This document shows, in pieces, positions 37,501 to 45,315 of a stretch of 64,000 nt of DNA. The notes under the pieces were generated by a model. That model did no database searches, was not told the origin of the DNA, and was given only the letters and a program-made list of their open reading frames with translations. The stretch comes from JAWWOL01 sp963797535 (GTDB lineage Bacteria > Actinomycetota > Actinomycetes > JAWWOL01). Each line of letters starts with the position of its first letter. Position 1 is the stretch's first letter. Where the stretch lies: contig CAWCPQ010000001.1 of assembly GCA_963797535.1 (NCBI GenBank), positions 992,001 through 1,056,000 on the forward strand, given 5' to 3'. Made by a program: the position numbers and the translations under genes.

Positions 37501-38675
37501 CGGAACGCCAGGGACGCCAGGTAGCTGTCGATGTTGCGCCGGGTCTCGGCCACGGAGTCGCCGCCGAACTTCTCGAGGACGGCGTCGGCAAGGACGAGGG
37601 CGACCATCGCCTCGGCAACAACGCCGGCGGCCGGCACGGCACAGACGTCACTGCGCTGGTTGATCGCTACCGCCGGCTCGCCGGTTGCCACGTCGACAGT
37701 GCGCAGGGCCCGCGGCACCGTGGAGATCGGCTTCATCGCGGCGCGCACGCGCAGCACCTCGCCCGTGGACATGCCGCCTTCGACCCCGCCGGCGTGACCG
37801 GTGACCCGGCGCAGGCCGTCACCGTCGTCGACGATCTCGTCGTGCGCCAGAGAGCCGCGACGCCGCGCGACGTCGAAACCGTCGCCCACCTCGACGCCCT
37901 TGATCGCCTGGATACCCATCAGCGCACCGGCAAGCCGGCTGTCGAGGCGGCGGTCCCAGTGCACGTGGCTGCCCAGGCCCGGCGGCAACCCGTACACCAC
38001 CACCTCGACGATGCCGCCGAGGGTGTCGGCATCCTTGCGGGCCGCGTCGATCTCGGCCACCATCGCCGCGCTCGCCTCGGAGTCGAGGCACCGCACCGGG
38101 TCCGCGTCGATTGCTGCCCGGTCAGCGAGCAGCGGAATGCGCCCCGCCGGCGCCTCGGCCGCACCGATGCTGACCACGTGGCTGAGCAGCTGCACGCCGG
38201 CCGCTTGGTCGAGGAACGCCTGCGCGACGGCGCCCAGCGCCACCCTGGCCGCGGTCTCGCGAGCACTCGAGCGCTCGAGCACCGGCCGGGCGTCGTCGAA
38301 GCCGTACTTCTGCATCCCTGCGAGGTCGGCGTGGCCCGGCCGTGGGCGGGTCAGCGGCGCGTTGCGGGCCAGCCCGTCGAGCTCCTCGGCCGAGACCGGG
38401 TCGGGCGACATGACGACCTGCCACTTGGGCCACTCGGTGTTGCCGACCCGGATGGCCACCGGGCCGCCCATGGTGCGCCCGTGTCGTACGCCGCCCAGGA
38501 ACTCGACCTCGTCGCGCTCGAAGGACATCCGCGCACCCCGGCCGTAGCCGGCACGACGTCGCCCGAGCTCGTCGGCGATCAGCTCCGACGTCGTCGCGAC
38601 GTCGGCGGGCAGGCCCTCGAGCACCGCCACCAGAGCAGGACCATGCGACTCACCGGCCGTCAACCACCGCAGCAT
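37497..38675 (-). CDS. aroC: Chorismate synthase
   Basis: Makes chorismate from EPSP using reduced FMN. 392 residues: MLRWLTAGESHGPALVAVLE (signature 1), RRAGYGRGARMSFERDEVEF, PRPGHADLAGMQKYG, ERSSARETAARVALGAVA (signature 2) and AGGVEGGMSTGEVLRVRAAM. First gene of the aro operon; its promoter should lie in the short gap after the pilus-operon terminator (38724-38765). Confidence 0.96.
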   Translation of the reverse strand: MLRWLTAGESHGPALVAVLEGLPADVATTSELIADELGRRRAGYGRGARMSFERDEVEFLGGVRHGRTMGGPVAIRVGNTEWPKWQVVMSPDPVSAEELDGLARNAPLTRPRPGHADLAGMQKYGFDDARPVLERSSARETAARVALGAVAQAFLDQAAGVQLLSHVVSIGAAEAPAGRIPLLADRAAIDADPVRCLDSEASAAMVAEIDAARKDADTLGGIVEVVVYGLPPGLGSHVHWDRRLDSRLAGALMGIQAIKGVEVGDGFDVARRRGSLAHDEIVDDGDGLRRVTGHAGGVEGGMSTGEVLRVRAAMKPISTVPRALRTVDVATGEPAVAINQRSDVCAVPAAGVVAEAMVALVLADAVLEKFGGDSVAETRRNIDSYLASLAFR

Positions 38676-38723
38676 GATGCGGAGTCTTTCACGTCCGACG
38701 CCTCGACAGCCGGCGCTGTCTCA

Positions 38724-38765
38724 CACGACGAAGGCCCCGGTCGGCTGACCGGGGCCTTCGTCGTG
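38724..38765 (-). terminator. Strong hairpin terminator of the pilMNOP operon
   Basis: A near-perfect 42-nt palindrome with arms CACGACGAAGGCCCCGGTC and GACCGGGGCCTTCGTCGTG. It lies 29 nt past the PilP-like stop and before aroC, insulating the aro operon from pilus transcription. No U-tract. Confidence 0.85.
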
Positions 38766-38794
38766 CTGCTCGCGATTGTGTGCAGTCCGCCGGG

Positions 38795-39523
38795 CTAGTC
38801 GACGAACGACTGGCCGACGTGCAGGTCGAACGTCTGGTCACCGAGCTGGAACGTCGCCGTGCCGTCATCCGGCGCGATCGCCACGACCTTGAGCGAGCCG
38901 GCTGCAGTCTCGCCGGTCTTGAGCACGTAGGACTTGCCGCCGAAGATGACATGCACCGCTGGCGTCGACGGGGTCGGGAACTCGATCGCCTTGAGCACCA
39001 CCAGCACCGCCTGAGGCGGGGCTGTCGTCGTCGGCGGAGCCGTCGTCGGCGCGGGCGTCGTCGTGACCACGGGTGTGGTCGGCTGGGTCACCGGGTTGGT
39101 CACCGGAGCCGTGGGAGTCAGCGTAGGGGCGGCACTGGTGCTGACCGGGGCGCTGGTGTGGGGCGCGGCGCTGGCCGTGGTCTTGACCGGGGTCGGCGCA
39201 GGCGACTGGGTGATGAGCGCTGCGAACGGGTCACGGCCGACCTCGCCGTTGAACGTCCGCACCGCCGGTGTGGCCTTGCCGACGACGATGACCTTGGCGG
39301 TCGCCGGCGTCGTGGTCGCCACCGGGTGGGTCACCGGGTGCGGAGGCAGGGCCGTGGTGCTGTCGCCGGAGCCGCCGCCGAGGAACAGGTAGCCACCGAC
39401 AACCGCGACCAGTGCCAGACCGATGCCGCCAGCGATCAGGACCTTGGGGTTGCGCCCGGGGGGAGCTTCCACCGACTGGTCCCCTTCCGGCGCACCGTAG
39501 CCGTCCATGGGGTTCTCGCTCAT
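38795..39523 (-). CDS. PilP-like pilus assembly protein, single-pass membrane
   Basis: 242 residues. A cytoplasmic N-terminus of ~25 residues precedes one membrane segment (VLIAGGIGLALVAVVGGYLF). Then comes GRDPFAAL, matching the RDPF motif of PilP/GspC-type proteins. A long Pro/Thr/Val-rich linker (about residues 108-170) follows, then a small C-terminal beta domain (SYVLKTGETAAGSLKVVAIA, TATFQLGDQTFDLHVGQSF) reminiscent of the PilP beta-domain. It is the last gene of pilM-pilN-pilO, where pilP is normally found. PilP in Gram-negatives contacts the outer-membrane secretin. There is none here, so the Thr/Pro linker may span the cell wall instead. Confidence 0.7.
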   Translation of the reverse strand: MSENPMDGYGAPEGDQSVEAPPGRNPKVLIAGGIGLALVAVVGGYLFLGGGSGDSTTALPPHPVTHPVATTTPATAKVIVVGKATPAVRTFNGEVGRDPFAALITQSPAPTPVKTTASAAPHTSAPVSTSAAPTLTPTAPVTNPVTQPTTPVVTTTPAPTTAPPTTTAPPQAVLVVLKAIEFPTPSTPAVHVIFGGKSYVLKTGETAAGSLKVVAIAPDDGTATFQLGDQTFDLHVGQSFVD

Positions 39524-39535
39524 GTGTCTGAACTC

Positions 39536-40366
39536 CTACTTCGTCGGTGCCGGTGCCGGCGTCGCGGCCGGGATCGGGGTCTGGGTGTACATCGAGAACG
39601 TGCTCGCGTTGACGTTCAGCGTGAGGGTGTTCACGTCCGCGACGAAGGGCGGAATTGCTGCAGCAGCAGCGGCAGCGCCCTCCGGCGTACCGGGAGCCGG
39701 CCGGTCTTTCAGCTTCGTCGCCTTCGACGTTGACCCTGACTTGTTCGCCGCGGCCGTCGGCGACGCCGCAGTGTTGCCGGCGATTGCGGTGGTGCCACCC
39801 GCCAGCGTGATCTGGTTGAGGAGCACGGCGCGCTGCATGGTCTCGAGGTTGTGGATGAACATCTCGATGTCGAAGTAGTTGCCGATCACGGTCAGGCTCA
39901 ACGGGATGGTGTAGAGCTGGTTCGTGGCCGGTGCGGCTGCCGGCTTCGCGGCCCCGGCGACAGCGGGGGCACCGCTAGCAGGCGCGGTGGTCGTCGGAGC
40001 CAGCGTTGCTGCCACCGGCGCCGCGACGAGGACCGGAGCACCCGGCGTGATCACCTGAAGGTTCACGTTGGCGGCTGCCGCGGCGTGGGTCAGCGAGCGG
40101 ATGAGGTTGGCCTCTTGCAAGTTGGGCGGCAGCCGCTTGGCGACTGCCTCGAGCGTGGCGATGTCGGCCGGGCGTTCCACCGACTGCGCCTTCAGCTGCT
40201 GGATCTTGGCCTGAATGTCGGCATTGGCCTTGTCCTGCGTCGCCTGCTCGGTCTGCAGCGTCGAGACGCTCGCCCGCTGAGGCGCGATGAGCAGGAACCA
40301 GCCACCCACGACCACCGCCAGAATGGCGATACCCGCGATCATCAGAGTCTGCTTGGTCTTGTCCAT
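39536..40366 (-). CDS. pilO: Type IV pilus inner-membrane assembly protein PilO
   Basis: 276 residues from ATG 40364-40366. One N-terminal membrane helix (LMIAGIAILAVVVGGWFLLI), a coiled-coil stretch (STLQTEQATQDKANADIQAK), then a ferredoxin-like periplasmic-type domain split by two Ala/Pro/Thr-rich insertions, with IPLSLTVIGNYFDIEMFIHN as the recognisable PilO core. The C-terminus is disordered and Pro-rich. Forms the alignment complex with PilN and PilM. Two nt downstream of pilN. Confidence 0.88.
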   Translation of the reverse strand: MDKTKQTLMIAGIAILAVVVGGWFLLIAPQRASVSTLQTEQATQDKANADIQAKIQQLKAQSVERPADIATLEAVAKRLPPNLQEANLIRSLTHAAAAANVNLQVITPGAPVLVAAPVAATLAPTTTAPASGAPAVAGAAKPAAAPATNQLYTIPLSLTVIGNYFDIEMFIHNLETMQRAVLLNQITLAGGTTAIAGNTAASPTAAANKSGSTSKATKLKDRPAPGTPEGAAAAAAAIPPFVADVNTLTLNVNASTFSMYTQTPIPAATPAPAPTK

Positions 40367-40368
40367 GG

Positions 40369-41070
40369 TCAGTGTCCCGCCGGAGTCGTTGGCGTGATGG
40401 GCTTGGGTGTGGCCACCGGGTGGACCGGGACGCCCCGCTGGTTGACGGCCGCAGTGACAGTGAAGATCACCGGGTTGAGGCCGTTGATCGCTGTCGAGTC
40501 CTTCGCGGAGGAGGTAAAGGCGGCGTCGGACAAGCCCTTCTCGTTGTCCAGAGCACCCAGCAGCTTGGCGACGTCGTTGTGCGTCACTGCCTTGCCGACC
40601 ATCGTGATGTTGCCGACGGCAGTCGTGTTGGCGAACGGAGTGCCGGCCGCCGTGGTCGGGGCGCCGGAGCTCATCACCATGTTGGTCATCCAGGCGTTGA
40701 CCGGGAGGGAGACCGACATGTCCTGCAAGACGTGGGACCACAGGATCTCGGATGACATCGCCGACGTGAGCGTCTGCTGGGCAGCGGCCACCTGAGTCTT
40801 CAGGTCCGTGACGCTGCGCAGAGCCAGGGCCTGTGCATTGAGCTTGACCTGCTGGGCCTTGGACTCGTCGAGCGAGGTCTGGGCATCGGCGACGGCACCA
40901 CGGGAGTGCCAGTAGAAGCCGGCCACCCCGAGTGCGACCACCAGCACCGCGCCACCCGCCGCAAGGCGGTACTGGCGAAGCGCACGAGCCTCGGCGATCT
41001 CCGGCGGCAACAGGTTGACGCGCGGCAGGGTCGGCGTACCAACGATGGTTTGCATGGTCTGCGATGTCAT
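40369..41070 (-). CDS. pilN: Type IV pilus inner-membrane assembly protein PilN
   Basis: 233 residues. The cytoplasmic N-terminus holds RVNLLPPEI, the conserved peptide that docks in PilM. A membrane helix follows (AAGGAVLVVALGVAGFYW), then a coiled coil and a PilN-type ferredoxin fold (SEILWSHVLQDMSVSLPVNA). The C-terminus is Pro/Thr-rich. Overlaps pilM by 4 nt. Confidence 0.9.
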   Translation of the reverse strand: MTSQTMQTIVGTPTLPRVNLLPPEIAEARALRQYRLAAGGAVLVVALGVAGFYWHSRGAVADAQTSLDESKAQQVKLNAQALALRSVTDLKTQVAAAQQTLTSAMSSEILWSHVLQDMSVSLPVNAWMTNMVMSSGAPTTAAGTPFANTTAVGNITMVGKAVTHNDVAKLLGALDNEKGLSDAAFTSSAKDSTAINGLNPVIFTVTAAVNQRGVPVHPVATPKPITPTTPAGH

Positions 41071-42125
41071 GACGAGACCCCCATTGCGAGACCCACCGGT
41101 ACGGCAACGAGCGGCTCGACATAGCCAAGCTGCTCGGAGGACAGTCCGGTCTTACCGATACGAAGAGTGCTCATGGGCGATCCGTATTCGACGGGAAGGC
41201 GGGTGGCTGAAGAAAGCCGTGCAGCCAGGCCCTCGAGCCGCGACCCGCCGCCGGTGATCAACACCCGCCGAATGCGCGCGGCACCGGCCTGTGCCATGTA
41301 GTAGTCCAGGGAGCCGCGCACTTCGTCGACGAAAGTCGAAGCCGTGGTCTCGATGACCCTGCTGGCCGGATGCCCCTCGGCACCGGTCCCGCTCAGACCC
41401 ATGGACTGCTTGACCGACTCGGCGTGCTCGATCGGGACGCCCATGCGCTCTGCGACCGCCTCGGTGACGTCGCCGCCGCCCATGAGCAGGATGCGGACGA
41501 ACCGCGGGACCCCACCCTGGTGGACGACGATGTTGGTCACGCTGGCACCGATGTCGACGATGGCCTCTGCCTCGCCGCCGACCCCGAGCTGGTCAATGCT
41601 GGCCAGCGCCCGGAGGACGGCGAAGGGGGTGAGGTCGACCATCGTCGGCGTGAGGCCGGCCTTGGTCACCGCCCCCAGCATCGAGGTGATCATGTCCCTG
41701 GCTGCGGCCACGAGCAGCACCCGCAGGATCCGGCCGCCATTCTCGTCAACCAGCTCCTCAAGGGGGTGGAAGTCGAGGATCGCCTGGTCGATCGGGATCG
41801 GGATGTAGTCCTGCACCTGGTAGGCCAGCGACTTCTTCAGCTCGTCGGCCGGGAGCCAGGGCAGGTCGACCTGACGGACGACCACCTTCTGGTTGGCCAC
41901 ACCGACGATGACCTTCTTGCTGGAGAACTTCGCATCGGACCAGAGCTTCTTGATCGCCTCGGCGACCGAGTCTTCGTCGGCCACCTCGCCATCACGGACA
42001 GCTCCGGCGGGCAGTGCTACCTGCCCGAAACGCTGGAGCGTGGCCTCGCCCTTGCCGAACGACAGTTCAGCCGCGCGTACTCCGGAGGTCCCGATGTCGA
42101 GACCGACGGCGGATCGTGCTGCCAC
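41067..42125 (-). CDS. pilM: Type IV pilus assembly ATPase-like protein PilM
   Basis: 352-residue actin/FtsA-fold cytoplasmic protein. Motifs: VGLDIGTSGVRAAELSFG (phosphate 1), VVRQVDLPWLPADELKKSLA, AIVDIGASVTNIVVHQGGVP (phosphate 2), ILLMGGGDVTEAVAERM and VLITGGGSRLEGLAARLSS (adenosine). Binds the PilN N-terminal peptide. First gene of pilM-pilN-pilO-pilP; a candidate FliA/WhiG-type promoter lies at 42208-42236. Confidence 0.94.
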   Translation of the reverse strand: MAARSAVGLDIGTSGVRAAELSFGKGEATLQRFGQVALPAGAVRDGEVADEDSVAEAIKKLWSDAKFSSKKVIVGVANQKVVVRQVDLPWLPADELKKSLAYQVQDYIPIPIDQAILDFHPLEELVDENGGRILRVLLVAAARDMITSMLGAVTKAGLTPTMVDLTPFAVLRALASIDQLGVGGEAEAIVDIGASVTNIVVHQGGVPRFVRILLMGGGDVTEAVAERMGVPIEHAESVKQSMGLSGTGAEGHPASRVIETTASTFVDEVRGSLDYYMAQAGAARIRRVLITGGGSRLEGLAARLSSATRLPVEYGSPMSTLRIGKTGLSSEQLGYVEPLVAVPVGLAMGVSS

Positions 42126-42207
42126 TGCGGGGTCGCCTGCCTTCCTGGGTGCTGCGGGCCTGAGGTCCGCGGCTCGGGACCGATCAAACGGTCCGTGTCA
42201 GAGGAGG

Positions 42208-42236
42208 GCATCGGACGCGATCCGGGGCGCCTTGAG
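42208..42236 (-). promoter_or_regulatory. Candidate FliA/WhiG-type promoter of pilM
   Basis: On the minus strand: CTCAAGG (42236-42230), 14-nt spacer, TCCGATGC (42215-42208), about 80 nt before the pilM start. The same element with the same spacer stands before pilT, pilA3 and the amino-sugar operon. The rest of the 276-nt gap between pilM and pilD holds nothing recognisable. Confidence 0.6.
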
Positions 42237-42401
42237 CAGGAAGCGTCAGCAGTTGTACGCCGAAGGGCCTAGACCGGGTAGGGCCGCACGTGTGACGCCC
42301 AGGCGAGTGACCGCCATTCGTGGCGATGAAGCTGGCAAACGCGCCCGGCACTGCGCCAGGGACCAGCCGTGGACCGGCTCAGAGCGCGTCTCGGGCGGAA
42401 T

Positions 42402-43217
42402 TCAGCTGCCGGACAGGTTGAGGTACCAGTGCGCGATGGAGGTGCCCCAGAAGATGCCGACAAGGGCGCCGACGAGCATGTACGGCCCGTACGGGATCTT
42501 GGTCGCCAGCTTGCCCCTGCCACTGACGATCAGGGCGACGCCGGCGACGGCACCGACGAGAAAGCCGGCAAAGGCCCCCACGCACAGGGCACCCCAGCTC
42601 AACCAGGTCAGCAGCAGGCCCAGGATGCCCGAAAGCTTGACGTCACCGAGGCCCATGGCTGTCTTGCCGAGCACCGCCTTGCCGATGATCCGGGTCGCCC
42701 AGTAGAACGCGAACAGCGCCGCCATGCCCTCGACCGCGCGCACGAACGGGTCCCAGTGACCGCTGTGGGCCGAGTCCGCCGCCAGGGCCGCGGCCGCCAC
42801 CAGATAGGTGGGGAAGGTCAGCGCATCGGGCAGCCGACGAGTGTCGATGTCGATCAGAGCCAGCGCCACACCGGTCGCGACGAAGAACTCGTAGCCGATC
42901 AGGCTCAAGTGCCAGCCGATGCTCATTGCCATGAACAGAAAGAGCAGGCCGGTTGTCAGCTCAACCGCCGGGTAGCGGGCGGAGATGGGAGCCGAGCAGT
43001 CCCGGCAGCGCCGGCGCAGGATCAACCACGAGACCACGGGGATGTTGTCGTACGGGCGGATCGCGTGGTTGCAGAAGGGGCAGTGCGACGACGGGTGCGA
43101 CAGACTTTCGCCCCGAGGCAGTCGCCAGACGACCACATTGAGAAAGGACCCGATGAGCAGGCCGAGGACGGCAATGCAGGTCAGCAGGTAGGCGTCCACG
43201 TCTGTGGTTGTTCCCAT
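42402..43217 (-). CDS. pilD: Prepilin peptidase / N-methyltransferase PilD
   Basis: 271-residue polytopic membrane enzyme that cleaves prepilin leaders and methylates the new N-terminus. ATG 43215-43217. N-terminal FLNVVVWRLPRGESL, zinc cysteines in CPFCNHAI and RRCRDCSAPI, methyltransferase signature SARYPAVEL, and the two aspartyl protease sites in DIDTRRLPD and MGLGDVKLSG (GxGD). About eight hydrophobic segments. Expected to process the three pilins encoded next to it. Confidence 0.94.
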   Translation of the reverse strand: MGTTTDVDAYLLTCIAVLGLLIGSFLNVVVWRLPRGESLSHPSSHCPFCNHAIRPYDNIPVVSWLILRRRCRDCSAPISARYPAVELTTGLLFLFMAMSIGWHLSLIGYEFFVATGVALALIDIDTRRLPDALTFPTYLVAAAALAADSAHSGHWDPFVRAVEGMAALFAFYWATRIIGKAVLGKTAMGLGDVKLSGILGLLLTWLSWGALCVGAFAGFLVGAVAGVALIVSGRGKLATKIPYGPYMLVGALVGIFWGTSIAHWYLNLSGS

Positions 43218-43255
43218 CACGTCGCGACAGTGCCCCGATGGGCCGTTGACAGCCG

Positions 43256-43287
43256 AAAGAGGGTGGCCCCGGGGGACCACCCTCTTT
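43256..43287 (-). terminator. Hairpin terminator downstream of pilA1
   Basis: Arms AAAGAGGGTGGCCCC and GGACCACCCTCTTT form a strong hairpin 39 nt past the pilA1 stop, before pilD. Confidence 0.8.
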
Positions 43288-43326
43288 ACAACGGCGTTTG
43301 AGCCGTCAAGTTGAGCCCCTGACCGG

Positions 43327-43770
43327 TTACGGGCAGACCGTAGCCTTGGTGGGCGTGTCGTTCGCCGAGTCCAGGACGTAGATCGCCGTGGTCTTGGTGG
43401 ACGTCGCGCAGAGCCTGTAGCTGTCGTTCGTGGTGCCACCGGTGCTGGTGTAGAGCTTGGCGACGACAGTGTCGTTGCCGGAGACCTTGGCGCCCTGGGC
43501 AACCAGCGGGTCGGTGGCGGCGGTGGTGCTGGTGATGGGAGCGTCGGCAGTGAACGCACCGTTGAAGTCGGTGGCGTAGGACTGCTCGGCGATGGAGACG
43601 GTCTTCAGGTCCGACTTCAGTGCGGACTGGTAGCCCTTGTCCCGCTGAGCGAGGAAGGACGGGATGGCGATCGCGGCGAGGATGCCGATGATGACCATGA
43701 CGACCAGGAGCTCGATGAGGGTGAAGCCTTCCTCACGGTTCTCCAGCGACTTGCGGATGCGAGCGAGCAT
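43327..43770 (-). CDS. pilA: Type IV pilin PilA, copy 1
   Basis: 147 residues from ATG 43768-43770, with AAGGAG six nt upstream. Class III leader MLARIRKSLENREEG cleaved before FTLIELLVVM (mature Glu5 present). The hydrophobic helix IIGILAAIAIPSFLAQRDKG is followed by a variable globular part and a C-terminal Cys pair (LCATS, VCP) likely to form a disulfide loop. It differs from copy 3 (44546-44989) at only four residues. Last of three tandem pilin genes. Confidence 0.93.
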   Translation of the reverse strand: MLARIRKSLENREEGFTLIELLVVMVIIGILAAIAIPSFLAQRDKGYQSALKSDLKTVSIAEQSYATDFNGAFTADAPITSTTAATDPLVAQGAKVSGNDTVVAKLYTSTGGTTNDSYRLCATSTKTTAIYVLDSANDTPTKATVCP

Positions 43771-43887
43771 GATTCTCCTTGAAAGAGGACAAAAATAAGA
43801 CTCGCTTAAGTGCTTCGGCATCAGCAAGGACCGGATGTAGTCCACGAAGGAGCAGCCCGAACTGGTCCGTTCGGACCCTGTGGCGGG

Positions 43888-44334
43888 TCAGGGGCACACG
43901 CTCGGCTTGACACGTACCGGGGTGTCGTTGTCCGAGGTCAGCCAGTACGTCGCGCTCGTCTTACTGGGGTAGGTGCCGTAGAGACAGTAGGAGTCGTCGG
44001 CCACACCACCGGATGACTTGTAGGGCGTCGCGGCGATGACAACCCCCGCTGTCGTCTTGTCCCCTTGCTGCGAGAGCGGTCCGGTGGTGGCCGTGGAGCT
44101 CACGGTGTCCGCGGCGAACGACCCGTTGTTGTCCGTTGCGTAGGCGTGCTCGGCCAGTGCGGCGACCTGCAGGTCGCTCTTGATGGCGGCCTGGTAGCCC
44201 TTGTCCTTCTGGGCCAGGAATGACGGAATTGCGATGGCTGCGAGAATGCCGATAATCACCATGACGACCAGGAGCTCGATAAGAGTGAAGCCCTCATCTC
44301 GAGGTCTGGGCCGCGCTTGCAATCGTGCGCGCAT
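43888..44334 (-). CDS. pilA: Type IV pilin PilA, divergent copy 2
   Basis: 148 residues from ATG 44332-44334, AAGGAG upstream. Leader MRARLQARPRPRDEG, then FTLIELLVVMVIIGILAAIA with Glu5. The N-terminal helix is the same as in the other two copies, but the globular part differs strongly (TTAGVVIAATPYKSSGGVAD, DDSYCLYGTY) while keeping two cysteines. It may be a minor or alternative major pilin. It sits between the two near-identical copies. Confidence 0.92.
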   Translation of the reverse strand: MRARLQARPRPRDEGFTLIELLVVMVIIGILAAIAIPSFLAQKDKGYQAAIKSDLQVAALAEHAYATDNNGSFAADTVSSTATTGPLSQQGDKTTAGVVIAATPYKSSGGVADDSYCLYGTYPSKTSATYWLTSDNDTPVRVKPSVCP

Positions 44335-44495
44335 GACTCTCCTTGGGACCAGCCACAACGGGAGCCGGGGCGCGCGTCGCGACAGAAATGATGTTGATGA
44401 CATCCCGGGTTTCGACAATTCGGATCGCGGACTGTAGAGCCGACCGGTGGCACCGGCGCCACGCCGGCAATCGGCGGGCCTCACCACCGAAAACG

Positions 44496-44533
44496 CCGAA
44501 AGGGCGGTCCCGCGAACGGGACCGCCCTTTCGG
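44496..44533 (-). terminator. Hairpin terminator downstream of pilA3
   Basis: Perfect arms CCGAAAGGGCGGTCCCG and CGGGACCGCCCTTTCGG around a 4-nt loop, 12 nt past the pilA3 stop. It may let pilA3 be made in excess over pilA2 and pilA1 by partial termination. Confidence 0.85.
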
Positions 44534-44545
44534 AGAGAGCAGGTG

Positions 44546-44989
44546 TTACGGGCAGGCCGTGGCCTTGGTGGGCGTGTCGTTCGCCGAGTCCAGGACGTAG
44601 ATCGCCGTGGTCTTGGTGGACGTGGCACACAGGGTGTAGCTGTCGTTCGTGGTGCCACCGGTGCTGGTGTAGAGCTTGGCGACGACACTGTCGTTGCCGG
44701 AGACCTTGGCGCCCTGGGCAACCAGCGGGTCGGTGGCGGCGGTGGTGCTGGTGATGGGACCGTCGGCAGTGAACGCACCGTTGAAGTCGGTGGCGTAGGA
44801 CTGCTCGGCGATGGAGACGGTCTTCAGGTCCGACTTCAGTGCGGACTGGTAGCCCTTGTCCCGCTGAGCGAGGAAGGACGGGATGGCGATCGCGGCGAGG
44901 ATGCCGATGATGACCATGACGACCAGGAGCTCGATGAGGGTGAAGCCTTCCTCACGGTTCTCCAGCGACTTGCGGATGCGAGCGAGCAT
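44546..44989 (-). CDS. pilA: Type IV pilin PilA, copy 3
   Basis: 147 residues from ATG 44987-44989, with AAGGAG six nt upstream. Same leader and N-terminal helix as copy 1; the two differ only at A/G in the ADxPITS segment, T/S in GNDxVV, R/T in DSYxLC and V/A in the last Cys motif. First pilin of the cluster, nearest the candidate promoter (45168-45196), and followed by a strong terminator, so probably the main expressed pilin. Confidence 0.93.
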   Translation of the reverse strand: MLARIRKSLENREEGFTLIELLVVMVIIGILAAIAIPSFLAQRDKGYQSALKSDLKTVSIAEQSYATDFNGAFTADGPITSTTAATDPLVAQGAKVSGNDSVVAKLYTSTGGTTNDSYTLCATSTKTTAIYVLDSANDTPTKATACP

Positions 44990-45167
44990 TTCTCTCCTTG
45001 AAAGATGGTGATGACGTTTTGAGCGCTCTCGGATGCTCGCCCTCATACGGATCGTGGGATCCGACCGAGGCAACCAGGCTGACCCGGGTGCTGGGTTCCT
45101 TGGCTTTGCGGCCCCGCCTCTCGACGGGTGTGCTCTTGTCTGGCCGAGTAGCTCGTTGACAAGTTGA

Positions 45168-45196
45168 ACTTCGACCCCCGCGATGCGCTACTTGAG
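45168..45196 (-). promoter_or_regulatory. Candidate FliA/WhiG-type promoter of the pilin cluster
   Basis: On the minus strand: CTCAAGT (45196-45190), 14-nt spacer, GTCGAAGT (45175-45168). Same architecture as the elements before pilT, pilM and the amino-sugar operon. Confidence 0.55.
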
Positions 45197-45261
45197 GCAC
45201 CCGACCAAATTTCTGGCCGTCGAAAGGGTGAATTCACGCTCGCTTTTCCCGGATAAGCCGG

Positions 45262-45289
45262 ACGGCCCATGACCGAAGTCACGGGCCGT
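45262..45289 (-). terminator. Hairpin terminator of pilC
   Basis: ACGGCCCATGAC and GTCACGGGCCGT pair around a 4-nt loop with one mismatch, 27 nt past the pilC stop. Confidence 0.65.
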
Positions 45290-45315
45290 AAGCCGAGCGG
45301 GCTAATGCGCGCGAA

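Larger units (their letters stand above)
44990..45315 (-). other. Leader region between pilC and pilA3
   Basis: 326 nt without a gene. It contains the pilC terminator hairpin (45262-45289), the FliA/WhiG-like promoter (45168-45196) and, from an expected start near 45158, a leader of about 170 nt to the pilA3 start. No riboswitch core (including c-di-GMP type I) was recognised in the leader. Confidence 0.5.

Noticed and set aside
44447..45001. Plus-strand frame opposite pilA3
   Set aside because: Complementary shadow of the duplicated pilin; no start signal or domain.
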